DNA of 10,913 nt from Acidobacteriota bacterium (GCA_021851625.1 JAJZCX010000020.1:1-10913), one strand, 5' to 3'; shown: positions 1 through 8,243, counted from the first letter of the stretch. The notes: generated by a model not told the origin, from the sequence alone. Made by a program: numbers and translations.

Positions 1-820
1 GTTTGGCGACCATCGCAAGCTGCTGATGCTGCTGCCCGGACCGCCTGCGGAATTGAAGCCTATGTTCACGGAACAGTGTCTGCCACGACTGCGCGGAATT
101 CTTCCAGAGCGGCACATGGCGCATCGCATATTGCGAATGGCCATGCTGCCAGAGTCACAAGTGGATGCGCGCTTGGCTCCGATCTACACGCGTTACACAG
201 ATGTAGAGACGACGATTCTGGCCCATGCGGCGGAGATTCAACTGCATCTGCATTGCTCCAAACCTACGCAGGCCGCAGCAGAAGCGCGCGTGAACGAGTT
301 GGCGGGCAAGATTGAAGAGGAGATGGACGATCAGATTTTCTCGGCGCAGAATGAATCGCTGGAGCAGATCGTTCTGTACTCGCTGGAGATGCGCGGCGCG
401 ACTTTAGCCGTTGCAGAGAGTTGCACCGGTGGATTGTTGGCCGAGCGATTGACGCGCGTCAGCGGCAGTTCGCGCTCGTTTGTAGGCGGAGCGGTGGTGT
501 ACGCGAACGAATTGAAAACGGAGTTCGCCGATGTGCCGGAAGAGATGATCGAAGACCACGGTGCGGTGAGCGCACAGGTGGCCGAAGCACTCGCCGCTGG
601 CATTCGTCGCAAAACGCAAAGCACCTTTGGTGTGGGCATCACGGGCATCGCGGGGCCGATGGGCGGCAGTGAAGAAAAACCTGTGGGCTTGGTTTATGTG
701 GCTCTGGCCGATGGACAGCAGACCGAGGTGATCGAGAAGCGCTTCTCTGGCGACCGCGAGCGCGTCCGCTGGTGGGCCACACAACAGGCGCTGGAGATGC
801 TTCGGCACAAATTGATGTAG
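1..820 (+). CDS. cinA: CinA family protein, C-terminal part (NMN deamidase domain), 5' truncated by window
   Basis: The reading frame is open from base 2, so the gene starts before the window and the ATG at 26 is internal. The first visible residues (FGDHRKLLMLLPGPPAELKP) match the end of the molybdopterin-binding-like N-terminal domain of CinA, whose LPGPPxE motif is typical. After a linker comes the PncC-type domain, with AESCTGG (residues 130-136 counted from the ATG at 26), a segment with SGSSRSFVGG, and TGIAGPMGG near 206-214 followed by KPVGLVYVAL. In characterised members this domain deamidates nicotinamide mononucleotide to nicotinate mononucleotide in pyridine nucleotide recycling. 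CinA was first named for competence induction. The motifs appear intact and the C-terminus is at the expected place, with stop TAG at 818-820. No terminator follows. The phosphate acyltransferase gene starts 142 bases downstream on the same strand. Confidence 0.93.
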   Translation, partial: FGDHRKLLMLLPGPPAELKPMFTEQCLPRLRGILPERHMAHRILRMAMLPESQVDARLAPIYTRYTDVETTILAHAAEIQLHLHCSKPTQAAAEARVNELAGKIEEEMDDQIFSAQNESLEQIVLYSLEMRGATLAVAESCTGGLLAERLTRVSGSSRSFVGGAVVYANELKTEFADVPEEMIEDHGAVSAQVAEALAAGIRRKTQSTFGVGITGIAGPMGGSEEKPVGLVYVALADGQQTEVIEKRFSGDRERVRWWATQQALEMLRHKLM

Positions 821-861
821 CGCATTTTTTCTGTACGGCTGTATTGCTTGCCCCAGCTCCG

Positions 862-908
862 CGTGACTCGCGTCACGGCACCATTCCGAGTGCTCGATAA
901 TCTATAAA
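862..908 (+). promoter_or_regulatory. Possible promoter/operator upstream of the phosphate acyltransferase gene
   Basis: The 142-base gap after cinA holds a short perfect inverted repeat, CGTGAC (862-867) and GTCACG (872-877) around a 4-base loop. It also holds two -10-like hexamers, GATAAT (896-901) and TATAAA (903-908). No good -35 hexamer sits 16-18 bases upstream of either. The hairpin lacks a T-tract, so it is not a clear terminator for cinA. I read this as a weak promoter candidate with an operator-like palindrome. It could also be chance. Confidence 0.25.
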
Positions 909-948
909 GGAAAGAAGGACTTGGATGCGCAGTGCATGGCATCCAAGC

Positions 949-954
949 AGGGAG
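949..954 (+). promoter_or_regulatory. Ribosome binding site that sets the start at 963
   Basis: AGGGAG lies 8 bases before the ATG at 963. The upstream in-frame TTG (921) directly abuts AAGGAC, leaving no room for initiation. The ATG at 936 has its nearest purine run about 16 bases away. The site therefore favours 963 as the translation start. Confidence 0.65.
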
Positions 955-962
955 ATGTTGCG

Positions 963-1913
963 ATGCCAATCCACCCAACAACCCAAGCTCACCCGGTAAG
1001 CCGGTTTGATGTTTTGCTGGAACGCGCGCGGCAGTTGCCTGCCGTCGATGTTGCTGTGTGCTATCCGTTGACGCGCGTGGCATTGGAGGGTGCGCTGGAG
1101 TCCGCTTCCTGCGGATTGATCCGTCCGATTTTGGTCGGGCCACAGGATGCCATTGCGCAACTGGCAAAAACAGAAAATCTCGACATTCGCCAGTGTGAGC
1201 GTATCGAAGCCGCCAATGAGGCCGAGGCTGCGAGGACCAGCGTTGCGCTCTGCCGTTCGCGCCGCGCCAGCGCATTGATGAAGGGCAGTCTGCACACGGA
1301 TGAATTTCTGCGCCCCGTGATGTCAAAAGAGACCGGCCTGCGCACACTGCGCCGCATCAGCCACACCTTCGTGATGGAGACGCCCGCCTACTCGCGCATC
1401 CTGCTCATCACGGATGCGGCCATCAACATTCTGCCCAGTTTGGAAGACAAGGTGGACATCGTGCAGAATGCGATTGATCTGGCGCATGTGTTGGGCGTGC
1501 CAGAGCCGAAGGTGGCGATTCTCTCCGCGGTGGAGACGGTGCATTCGAGCATTCTCTCCACCATTCATGCGGCAGCGCTGTGCAAGATGGCTGAGCGTGG
1601 CCAGATCAAAGGCGGCATTCTCGACGGGCCTCTGGCCTTCGACACCGCCGTCAGTCCAGAGGCGATGCGCATCAAGCATCTCACCTCTTCCGTGGCCGGG
1701 CAGGCGGACATTGTGGTGGTGCCGGATTTGGAATCGGGCAACATGCTGGCCAAGCAGCTTGAGTATCTGGGCGGAGCGAGCTTGGCCGGCATCGTTACAG
1801 GCGCAGCCGTGCCAATCATTCTTACCAGCCGGGCAGACTCGGCCAAGACGCGCATGACTTCGGCTGCGGTCGCGTCGTTGATGCACGCAGGCGAAGAGTT
1901 GATCGTGGCTTGA
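963..1913 (+). CDS. Phosphate acetyl/butyryltransferase family protein
   Basis: A 316-residue protein that covers one complete phosphate acyltransferase domain (Pta/Ptb fold). The family transfers an acyl group between acyl phosphate and CoA in the cytoplasm, linking acyl-CoA pools to ATP through an acyl-phosphate kinase. Recognisable blocks in order are the CGLIRPILVGP segment near the N-terminus, LMKGSLHTDE, the LLITDAAINILPSLEDK stretch, NAIDLAHVLG, KVAILSAVETV, GGILDGPLAFD, GQADIVVVPDLESGNMLAKQ and a closing VPIILTSRADS. These resemble the acyltransferase half of proteins often annotated as bifunctional enoyl-CoA hydratase/phosphate acetyltransferase. No MaoC-like hydratase domain is present here, so only the transferase activity is supported. 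Acetyl versus butyryl preference cannot be read from the sequence. The start at 963 is chosen by its Shine-Dalgarno site, and longer TTG or ATG starts at 921 and 936 are possible. No kinase gene is adjacent. A strong terminator follows 42 bases after the stop. Confidence 0.9.
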   Translation: MPIHPTTQAHPVSRFDVLLERARQLPAVDVAVCYPLTRVALEGALESASCGLIRPILVGPQDAIAQLAKTENLDIRQCERIEAANEAEAARTSVALCRSRRASALMKGSLHTDEFLRPVMSKETGLRTLRRISHTFVMETPAYSRILLITDAAINILPSLEDKVDIVQNAIDLAHVLGVPEPKVAILSAVETVHSSILSTIHAAALCKMAERGQIKGGILDGPLAFDTAVSPEAMRIKHLTSSVAGQADIVVVPDLESGNMLAKQLEYLGGASLAGIVTGAAVPIILTSRADSAKTRMTSAAVASLMHAGEELIVA

Positions 1914-1955
1914 AACAAGGTTGGTTGCACCCGCAACCGGCAGCGGCATTCATTC

Positions 1956-1995
1956 GGTGGAGACGAACTGGGAAGCGCGTCTCCACCTTTTTTTT
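1956..1995 (+). terminator. Intrinsic terminator after the phosphate acyltransferase gene
   Basis: A perfect 10-bp stem, GGTGGAGACG (1956-1965) with CGTCTCCACC (1978-1987), encloses a 12-base loop and is followed directly by eight T residues (1988-1995). In the minus direction there is no T-tract after the stem. It is therefore clear for plus-strand transcription only, though it may also slow the efflux operon transcript that arrives from the right. Confidence 0.93.
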
Positions 1996-2016
1996 GCTCT
2001 GGGAGAGATTCGGATT

Positions 2017-2211
2017 TTATCGTTTGTCTGGCACACCGAGCATGCGCAGAATCGTCATCGCTGGACACCAGTTGGTCAATGACGATTGCAGCAGGTTCAA
2101 TCCAACGAATGCGGTGAACCAGTAAAAGTACTGCGCAACCCAGTGGCCCAGCGCCAGAGATGCCAAAATCAAAACGCCTGCCAACAGGCGCACACTGCGT
2201 TCAACGTTCAT
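2017..2211 (-). CDS. DUF2892 (YgaP-like) small inner-membrane protein
   Basis: A 64-residue protein too short to stand out by length but well supported. It starts MNVERSVRLLAGVLILASLA, has a second hydrophobic segment YFYWFTAFVGLNLLQS, and then TNWCPAMTILRMLGV. This arrangement, two membrane helices with a conserved NxCP just after the second, is typical of the DUF2892/YgaP transmembrane domain. In E. coli YgaP the domain is joined to a rhodanese. Here it stands alone, and the function of stand-alone members is not established. A strong Shine-Dalgarno GGGAGG (2218-2223) lies 6 bases before the ATG. The gene overlaps the end of the RND permease gene by 11 bases, so it is almost surely co-transcribed and probably translationally coupled. 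The single Cys in NWCP is the residue worth noting. It may help the pump complex or sense thiol or sulfur stress, but that is speculation. Confidence 0.88.
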   Translation of the reverse strand: MNVERSVRLLAGVLILASLALGHWVAQYFYWFTAFVGLNLLQSSLTNWCPAMTILRMLGVPDKR

Positions 2212-5200
2212 ATTCTTCCTCCCTTGCATCTTCCAAGCCGCATTCAACTGCGGCGGAAATCGAAAGCGTGTTGGCATCGTGCGTGCGCTTCTCCACGATG
2301 TAGTAGAGCAGCGGCACGGCGATGCAGGACAGCAGCGTAGATGCAACGCCACCCGCCATAAGCGAAATCGCCAGGCCTTGAAAGATCGGGTCCGACAGAA
2401 TGACACTTGCGCCCAGCACCACTGCGGCGGATGTAAGCAGAATGGGACGCAAGCGCACCGCGCCCGCATCAACCACGGCCTGCTCCAGCGACATGCCTTC
2501 GTCGCGTCGCTGGCCGATGAAGTCCACCAGCAAAATGGAATTGCGCACGATGATGCCCGCACCGGCGATGAAGCCGATCATCGATGTTGCAGTGAAAAAT
2601 GCGCCCATGGCCGCGTGCGCAGGCAAAATGCCGATGAGCGTGAGCGGAATGGGGGCCATGATGATGAGCGGCGCAAGAAACGAGCGGAACCAACCGACCA
2701 CCAACACGTAGATCAACAATAGTGCTCCCAAAAATGCCAGGCCCAAGTCACGGAAGACTTCAATCGTAATCTGCCATTCTCCGTCCCACTTCATCGAGTA
2801 GCGCGCGGTGGATTGCGGCTGCTGTGCGTTGTAACGCGCCAGTGCATAGCCACTACCCACACGTAGTTTGTCCAAGGCGCGATTCATATTCAAAATTGCA
2901 TAGACGGGACTTTCTTCGCCACCTGCCAAGTCGCCCGTAACGTAGACTACGCGCCGCATATTCTTGCGATAGATGCTGGGCGCAAGCGTGGTCGGCTGGA
3001 GCGTGGTCACCTCGGCCAATGAGACTAGGCTGCCGCTGGCGGTGGGCAGTTGGATGCTTTGCAACTGCGCGATGCTAGAGCGGTCGGCGCGTCCGAACTG
3101 TACGCGGATCGGCACAGGCTCGCTGGCGGATGGATCGTGCAGCAGTCCAGTATCCGTACCATGCAGTGCGGTCTGTACCGCATCGGTCACCTGCTGCGCA
3201 GAGACACCCACAGCGGCGGCCTTGTCCAAATCCACACGCAGATCATATTGCTGTTGCGGATCCTCGACGTACCAATTCACGTCCACCACGCCGTGAGTTT
3301 GTTGAAAGATTTTCTTCACTTGCTGCGCCACGGCAATCTGTCCGTTCAAGTCTGGCCCGTAGATTTCCGCAACCATGGTTTGCAGTACCGGCGGACCGGG
3401 TGGAACCTCGCTGACCTCCACGCGTGCGCCAAACGGCGCGGCGATGCGATCCAGTTCTGGCCGCAGACGGCGCGCAATGGCATGGCTCTGCGCACTGCGC
3501 TTGTCCTTCGGCAGCAAGTTCACTTGGATATCCGCCTGGTTCGGCTGCTGGCGCAGAAAGTAATGCCGCACCAATCCATTGAAGTTGTATGGGCCGGAGG
3601 TACCAGCATAAATCTGATAGTTGACGATCTCCGGCTGCTGCGCCAGATACGCGCCCATCGCCTGCGCCAGGCGCGTGGTCTGCTCCAGCGTGTTGCCGTC
3701 CGGCATGTTGATGACGATCTGGAATTCGCTCTTGTTGTCAAAGGGGAGCATCTTGACACGCACAAGCTTGAACGGAACCAAAGCAAACGCCAAGAGAAGC
3801 AACACCGCCACTGCGGCCATAAACAGATTGCGCGCACTTGCACGCTCGATGAGCGGCAGCATGACACGGTGATAGGCGCGCGTCAGGCGAGACTCAGATT
3901 CATTGTGCGCCGGGTGCGGGGCGTGTGCAGTGTGGCCAAGCAGTCGCAGCGATGCCCAAGGCGCGATGACAAAAGCCACCACCAGCGAGAGCAGCATGGC
4001 CGCCGAAGCACCCACTGGAATTGGGCGCATGTATGGCCCCATCAACCCGCGCACGAAGGCCATAGGCAGAATCGAAGCCACCACGGCGAATGTGGCCAGA
4101 ATGGTGGGGTTGCCCACTTCGCCGACAGCCTCGGCAGCCACCTCGGCCAGATTGCGCCCCTTGCAGGACGGCAGCCGATAATGGCGCACGATGTTCTCCA
4201 CCACCACGATGGCATCATCCACAAGAATGCCAATGCTGAAGATGAGCGCGAAGAGCGTAACGCGATTGAGCGTGTAACCGTAGAAGTAAAAGATAGCCAA
4301 CGTAAAAGCCAGCGTGACGGGAATCGCCAACAGCACCACGCCGGACTCACGCCAACCCAACGTAAAGGCAATCAGCAGCGTGACGGAAATAATGGCTAGC
4401 AGCAAGTGCTCCAACAGCTCGTTGGATTTTTCCTTGGCTGTCTCACCGTAGTTGCGCGTAGTCGTCACCTGCAAATCATCTGGGAGCAGACTGCCGCGCA
4501 ATTGTTGCACGCGCTCCAGCACATGGGTGGAGACGATGGTCGCATTGGTTCCCTTCCGCTTGGCCACGGTCAAGGTGACCGCTGGAAAATCCACTCCTGG
4601 CTGCACATCGTGGCTGGTGATTTTTCCTGCTCCCCTCCCATTGCCAAAGATCACATAGTTGTTTGGCTCCGCAGCGCCGTCGGTGATTGCTTGTGCAACG
4701 TCGCGCAGGTAAACTGGATGCCCGTTCTTGAGCGCAACCACCACCTGCTGCAGGTCGCTATCCTTTTGTAAAAAGCGGCCCGCATCCACAAGATATTCGT
4801 GATTCTCCTGGGAGAACGAACCGGCCTGCACGCGCGCGTTGGCAGCCTGCAAACTGCCGACAATCTGCGCCGGCGTCAAACCATAGGCAGCCAGTCGTTG
4901 CGCGTCGAGTACCACGCGCACAGTGCGCGGCTCCCCACCGATGATGTTCACCTCCGAAACGTTGTCGGTCTGCTTAATTTGATTTTTCAACTCTGCGGCG
5001 ATCTGACGCAATTGATAAGCGTCATAATTTTTCCCCCACAACGTAAGTGCGAGAATGGGCACGTCGTCAATCGAGCGCGCCTGAATAACCGGCTGGGAGG
5101 CCCCTTGTGGCAGCAGGTTGAGATTCGCGTAGAGCTTGTTGTAGGTCTGAACAATCGCATTCTCCTGGCTGGAGCCAACCAGAAAGCGCACGATGATGAG

Positions 5201-5548
5201 GCTCGCTCCGGGACGCGAAATCGAGTAGACATATTCCACGCCGGAAATCTGGCGCAACAATCTCTCCATGGGAATACTGACGCGCTGCTCCACCTCCGCT
5301 GGCGATGCACCGGGCATGGAAACCATCACGTCCAACATGGGAACGACGATTTGCGGCTCTTCTTCGCGCGGCGTCATCACCACGGCGACCACACCGACAA
5401 ACAACGCGAAGAGAATCAGCAGCGGCGTCAGCTTCGATTCGATCGATGCCTGCGCGATGCGCCCTGCCAAGCCGAGTTTTTTATGCACCGCAAGGTGCTC
5501 GGCTTTTTGCGCAGTCGAATCTACGGATCTATTTTTTTCTAGATTCAT
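2201..5548 (-). CDS. RND efflux transporter permease subunit (AcrB/HAE1-like)
   Basis: A 1115-residue inner-membrane proton-driven pump of the resistance-nodulation-division family, slightly longer than AcrB (about 1050) because of an N-terminal cytoplasmic extension of some 40 residues. The first membrane helix (about 41-58) is followed by the porter region, which includes EEEPQIVVPMLDV, SMPGASPAEVEQRV and later AAYGLTPAQIVGSLQ. Helix 4 carries GILVDDAIVVVENI with the paired aspartates (D444, D445) that form the proton relay in hydrophobe/amphiphile exporters. Heavy-metal CzcA-type pumps have a different pattern there. The second half repeats the fold and ends in a membrane block with GIIVRNSILLVDFIGQ, where an Arg appears at the position usually held by the AcrB relay Lys (K940). 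Substrate cannot be assigned. The ATG overlaps the adaptor stop as ATGA, and the 3' end overlaps the DUF2892 gene. The family is certain. Drug, solvent or lipid substrate is open. Confidence 0.96.
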   Translation of the reverse strand: MNLEKNRSVDSTAQKAEHLAVHKKLGLAGRIAQASIESKLTPLLILFALFVGVVAVVMTPREEEPQIVVPMLDVMVSMPGASPAEVEQRVSIPMERLLRQISGVEYVYSISRPGASLIIVRFLVGSSQENAIVQTYNKLYANLNLLPQGASQPVIQARSIDDVPILALTLWGKNYDAYQLRQIAAELKNQIKQTDNVSEVNIIGGEPRTVRVVLDAQRLAAYGLTPAQIVGSLQAANARVQAGSFSQENHEYLVDAGRFLQKDSDLQQVVVALKNGHPVYLRDVAQAITDGAAEPNNYVIFGNGRGAGKITSHDVQPGVDFPAVTLTVAKRKGTNATIVSTHVLERVQQLRGSLLPDDLQVTTTRNYGETAKEKSNELLEHLLLAIISVTLLIAFTLGWRESGVVLLAIPVTLAFTLAIFYFYGYTLNRVTLFALIFSIGILVDDAIVVVENIVRHYRLPSCKGRNLAEVAAEAVGEVGNPTILATFAVVASILPMAFVRGLMGPYMRPIPVGASAAMLLSLVVAFVIAPWASLRLLGHTAHAPHPAHNESESRLTRAYHRVMLPLIERASARNLFMAAVAVLLLLAFALVPFKLVRVKMLPFDNKSEFQIVINMPDGNTLEQTTRLAQAMGAYLAQQPEIVNYQIYAGTSGPYNFNGLVRHYFLRQQPNQADIQVNLLPKDKRSAQSHAIARRLRPELDRIAAPFGARVEVSEVPPGPPVLQTMVAEIYGPDLNGQIAVAQQVKKIFQQTHGVVDVNWYVEDPQQQYDLRVDLDKAAAVGVSAQQVTDAVQTALHGTDTGLLHDPSASEPVPIRVQFGRADRSSIAQLQSIQLPTASGSLVSLAEVTTLQPTTLAPSIYRKNMRRVVYVTGDLAGGEESPVYAILNMNRALDKLRVGSGYALARYNAQQPQSTARYSMKWDGEWQITIEVFRDLGLAFLGALLLIYVLVVGWFRSFLAPLIIMAPIPLTLIGILPAHAAMGAFFTATSMIGFIAGAGIIVRNSILLVDFIGQRRDEGMSLEQAVVDAGAVRLRPILLTSAAVVLGASVILSDPIFQGLAISLMAGGVASTLLSCIAVPLLYYIVEKRTHDANTLSISAAVECGLEDAREEEYER

Positions 5549-6684
5549 GGCTGCACCTCGACACGTTTTCCATCCAAGCCCCTACCTTGCGACGCGACAA
5601 CAATCGTCTCGCCGGGACTCAAGCCAGCCAGCACGGCAATCTTGTCGCCCATCGCCTGACCGAGCGTAACGTAGCGCAATTGTGCAATGCCATCTGTGCC
5701 GATCACATACAGACCGGTCAGATTGCCCTCGTGCAGAATCGCGGATTCTGGAATCAAAATTCCATCTTTACTGCCACGCGAAAACTCCGCGCTGCCGTAC
5801 AAACCGCTGCGCAGCATTGACAATTGCGGCAGGCTAATTTTCACAGTGAAACTGCGGCTGGCTGCGTCTGCGGCAGGGTAGATTCGCACGACTCGACCTT
5901 GCGCAGTTTTTGTTGCGCCATCAATGCGTACAGGAACCAACGCACCCACTCGGAGCCAGGCAAGGTCACTCTCATCCACATTCACCTCCAAGTGCAACGG
6001 GCCTGTACTCTCCAACGTGAAGAGTGGAGCACCCGGAGCCGCCATGGCGCCGGGATCGACAAAACGCCGCGTGATGACGCCAGCGAAGGGAGCGCGAACG
6101 TCGGCGTAGGCAACGGTGGTCTGTGCCTGCGCAACTGCAGCATTGGCCTGTGCAGCATTGGCCTGCGCAGCTTCCAATTGCGCCTGCGCCACCTGCAAGT
6201 GCTGGCGCACTTCGTCGTACTCCTGCGCACTGACGGATTTTCTTGCCCGCAGCAATTCGTAGCGTTGCAGCGTGGATGCGGCCAAGGATTGCGCACTCTG
6301 CGCGACGTTCATTTGCTGTTGTGCGGCGTGTGCCCCGGCCTGCGCCTGCCGCAAAGCCTCTTGCGCCTGCGCTGCGTCGATGCGCGCCAATAGCTGCCCG
6401 GCACGCACCACGCTGCCTTCGATTACCGGGATCGACTCCACCGTGCCCATCATGCGCGGTGCAATCTGCGCAGTGTTTTCCGGCTGCACCGTCCCAGAGA
6501 CCATAAAGATATTTGGAACTGGCTCGGTGCGCACCAGCGACAGCGCCACACCGCGGACCACCGCTGGCGCGGAAGATGCTCCGTTGTTCTGCGACGAGCA
6601 TCCGACGACCAGCGCGCCGACGAACACCGACATGCCAACCATTGCGAACGAAGCGATTGTTCGTTTCCCTGCGTGCTGTTTCAT
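5545..6684 (-). CDS. RND efflux periplasmic adaptor subunit (membrane fusion lipoprotein)
   Basis: A 379-residue HlyD/AcrA-type adaptor that bridges the permease and the outer-membrane factor. The start at 6684 is chosen because it makes an ATGA overlap with the TolC gene stop and because it yields a clean lipoprotein signal: basic MKQHAGKR, a hydrophobic core, and the lipobox VVGC with Cys29. An upstream in-frame start at 6774 would bury this signal behind 30 residues. After a Ser/Asn/Ala-rich spacer come the first beta-barrel and lipoyl half (SGTVQPENTAQIAPRMMG, IEGSVVRAGQLLARID, about 63-103). A long Ala/Gln-rich coiled coil covers about 104-190, then the second lipoyl half (YADVRAPFAGVITRRFVDPG), a barrel domain, and a membrane-proximal region ending in DGKRVEVQP. 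Length and order are normal for the family. It is the second gene of the operon. Confidence 0.95.
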   Translation of the reverse strand: MKQHAGKRTIASFAMVGMSVFVGALVVGCSSQNNGASSAPAVVRGVALSLVRTEPVPNIFMVSGTVQPENTAQIAPRMMGTVESIPVIEGSVVRAGQLLARIDAAQAQEALRQAQAGAHAAQQQMNVAQSAQSLAASTLQRYELLRARKSVSAQEYDEVRQHLQVAQAQLEAAQANAAQANAAVAQAQTTVAYADVRAPFAGVITRRFVDPGAMAAPGAPLFTLESTGPLHLEVNVDESDLAWLRVGALVPVRIDGATKTAQGRVVRIYPAADAASRSFTVKISLPQLSMLRSGLYGSAEFSRGSKDGILIPESAILHEGNLTGLYVIGTDGIAQLRYVTLGQAMGDKIAVLAGLSPGETIVVASQGRGLDGKRVEVQP

Positions 6685-8087
6685 TGCGTCACCACCGAAG
6701 ATTGCGGACTTAAGTCGCCCATCGCACGCAGCAGTGCAGCGTGGCTGAGAATTGTGTTGTAGACAGACTGCCAATACTCCGTCTGACTAGAGCGCGCGGC
6801 GTCTTCAGCGCGCAGCAGATCGGTCATCGTCGTCAGCCCGGCATCGTAGCGGTCGTGCGTGATACGCAAGCTCTCCTGCGACTGCGCGATGGCTGCACGG
6901 GCCACGTCGAGCATCTGGCGCGCAGCATCCTGTTCATAATATGCACGTCGCACTTGCAAACGAACCCCATTCTGCACGCTCTGCATCTGCGCCTGCGCCT
7001 GACTCAAACGCGCCTTGGCATTGGCGAGCGCAGCATATTGGCTACGGCTGAAAATATCCACGCGTAACTCCGCGCCAGTCATCCAATTTGTGCTGCCGCC
7101 TTGGGTCAGGTTGGGATTGTCGGCCTCGTATGATCCGTAAAGATTCAGGTGAGGCCCAAATGCCGATCGCGCACTGCGCAGACCGCTGCGTTGCGCGTCC
7201 AACTGCGCTGCTGCGGCTTGCAAGTTGGCGCGCTGCTGCACGGCACGAACCTCATCCTGTTCCAGCCCGTCCGCGGGAAGCGTCTGCTCTGCGAGCGTTT
7301 CGGCGGGCTGCTGTCCCGGCGTCAATTGGACGCCAAGAGCTGTTTCCATTTGCGCGCGTGCAATTTGTACTTCACTTTGCGCGCGAATCATTTCCTGCTG
7401 GCGCATCTCTAAATTCACATGCGCAGCCAGCGCGTCGGCATCGACAGCCGTGCCCGCCGCCACACGCGCTTCACTGCTCTGCACCAGCGCCTGCGCCGTT
7501 GCCTCAGCTTGCTGCGCCATCTCGGATTGTTTTTTCGCCAGTAGCCATCCGTAATATGCGTTGAGCACCTGCAGAATCAAATCCTGATCTGCCTCGGTAA
7601 TCGCCTTCTGTGCAGCGACAGCCATGGAGCGCGCCTGATGCAAACGCGCGACGCTGCCGAAGGAATCAAAAACATTCCACTGCCCGTCCGCGCGACTCAT
7701 AAAATTCCCCACCGCGCCGGGGGAGTTCAGCGCATTGAGCGCAAAGTCCGCCGTGGTGAATCGCCCCTGACGCAGGCGTGTTCCAAACGCGTAGACGGGA
7801 TCGTCGCCGACGGTCGCATTTTCTGTGAAGGTGATCTGCGGTAGAAAAGCCGACTCCGCCTGCGCTGTGCCTGTGCGTGTCTGTGCGGCTCCGGCCTGCG
7901 CGGCTTGCAGATCAGGATTCTGCCGCAACGCAATCGCCACGGCATCAGCGGCTGTGAGTGTGCCCTGTTCCGCATTCTGCTGTATGGGCTGCGGTGGCTC
8001 CGCCTGCAACTGCGTCTGCGCATGCAGCCAGGCAGTTGCAAGCAAGAGCGAAAACACCATTCCCGCGCGGATGAAAGTCTGTCGCAT
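6681..8087 (-). CDS. TolC-family outer-membrane efflux protein
   Basis: A 468-residue outer-membrane factor that would form the exit duct of the tripartite pump. The N-terminus MRQTFIRAGMVFSLLLATAW ends in LHA followed by Q, a credible signal peptidase I site. The mature protein begins with the usual LTAADAVAIALRQNPDLQAA helix. Two outer-membrane efflux protein repeats follow, rich in Ala/Gln heptads. The second has the family motif HDRYDAGLTTMTDLLRAE near the C-terminus. There is no lipobox. I chose the ATG at 8087 although it has no good Shine-Dalgarno. The only longer start is a TTG at 8144, which would put a basic, Cys-containing stretch ahead of the signal peptide. It is the first gene of the operon. 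Its stop overlaps the adaptor start by ATGA. Having the outer-membrane gene first is less common than adaptor-first order but is not rare. Confidence 0.94.
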   Translation of the reverse strand: MRQTFIRAGMVFSLLLATAWLHAQTQLQAEPPQPIQQNAEQGTLTAADAVAIALRQNPDLQAAQAGAAQTRTGTAQAESAFLPQITFTENATVGDDPVYAFGTRLRQGRFTTADFALNALNSPGAVGNFMSRADGQWNVFDSFGSVARLHQARSMAVAAQKAITEADQDLILQVLNAYYGWLLAKKQSEMAQQAEATAQALVQSSEARVAAGTAVDADALAAHVNLEMRQQEMIRAQSEVQIARAQMETALGVQLTPGQQPAETLAEQTLPADGLEQDEVRAVQQRANLQAAAAQLDAQRSGLRSARSAFGPHLNLYGSYEADNPNLTQGGSTNWMTGAELRVDIFSRSQYAALANAKARLSQAQAQMQSVQNGVRLQVRRAYYEQDAARQMLDVARAAIAQSQESLRITHDRYDAGLTTMTDLLRAEDAARSSQTEYWQSVYNTILSHAALLRAMGDLSPQSSVVTQ

Positions 8088-8179
8088 GGTCTGTATCGTC
8101 CCAAATGCGGCGTGTGAAAAGCGCCTGCACTGGTACAAATGCAAGCGGGACGATGTTTGTTACAAATCGAGTGCGACGG

Positions 8180-8217
8180 TTGGCAATATGGGGTCGGCGC
8201 GCGCCGATGCTTGGCAA
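8180..8217. promoter_or_regulatory. Perfect palindrome between direct repeats in the divergent efflux/tRNA promoter region
   Basis: The 156-base gap between the TolC gene start (8087) and the tRNA (8244) contains TCGGCGCGCGCCGA (8194-8207), a perfect 14-bp palindrome. It is flanked by two TTGGCAA copies at 8180-8186 and 8211-8217, spaced 31 bases, about three helical turns. On the minus strand the left copy gives TTGCCA, with GTAACA 17 bases downstream, a weak sigma70-like pair that could serve the efflux operon. The palindrome would then sit just upstream of this promoter. A repressor or activator site controlling the pump is plausible. No regulator gene lies in the window. Confidence 0.35.
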
Positions 8218-8224
8218 CGGCATT

Positions 8225-8230
8225 TACAAT
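8225..8230 (+). promoter_or_regulatory. Likely -10 element of the tRNA gene
   Basis: TACAAT matches the sigma70 -10 consensus at five of six bases and ends 13 bases before the tRNA 5' end, leaving room for a short leader. No clear -35 is present at 16-18 bases spacing, where the GC-rich palindrome lies instead. Confidence 0.4.
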
Positions 8231-8243
8231 GAGAGGGTTCCGC

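Noticed and set aside
694..1949. Several minus-strand open frames of 100-217 codons opposite cinA and the phosphate acyltransferase
   Set aside because: They oppose well-recognised genes, have biased low-complexity composition and lack ribosome sites.
1956..1995. Bidirectional terminator serving the efflux operon too
   Set aside because: The minus-strand side of the stem is followed by GAATGAATG, not a T-tract, so only plus-strand termination is supported.
3050..4399. Long open frame of 449 codons on the plus strand
   Set aside because: It is antisense to the RND permease gene, and its predicted protein is rich in His/Arg/Gln with no domain. It is a composition shadow.
6685..6774. Longer adaptor start at 6774
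   Set aside because: It would bury the lipoprotein signal and overlap the TolC gene by about 90 bases. The start at 6684 gives the ATGA overlap and a clean lipobox.
8088..8144. TTG start at 8144 for the TolC-like gene
   Set aside because: It adds 19 residues ahead of a normal signal peptide and uses a rare start codon without a Shine-Dalgarno.
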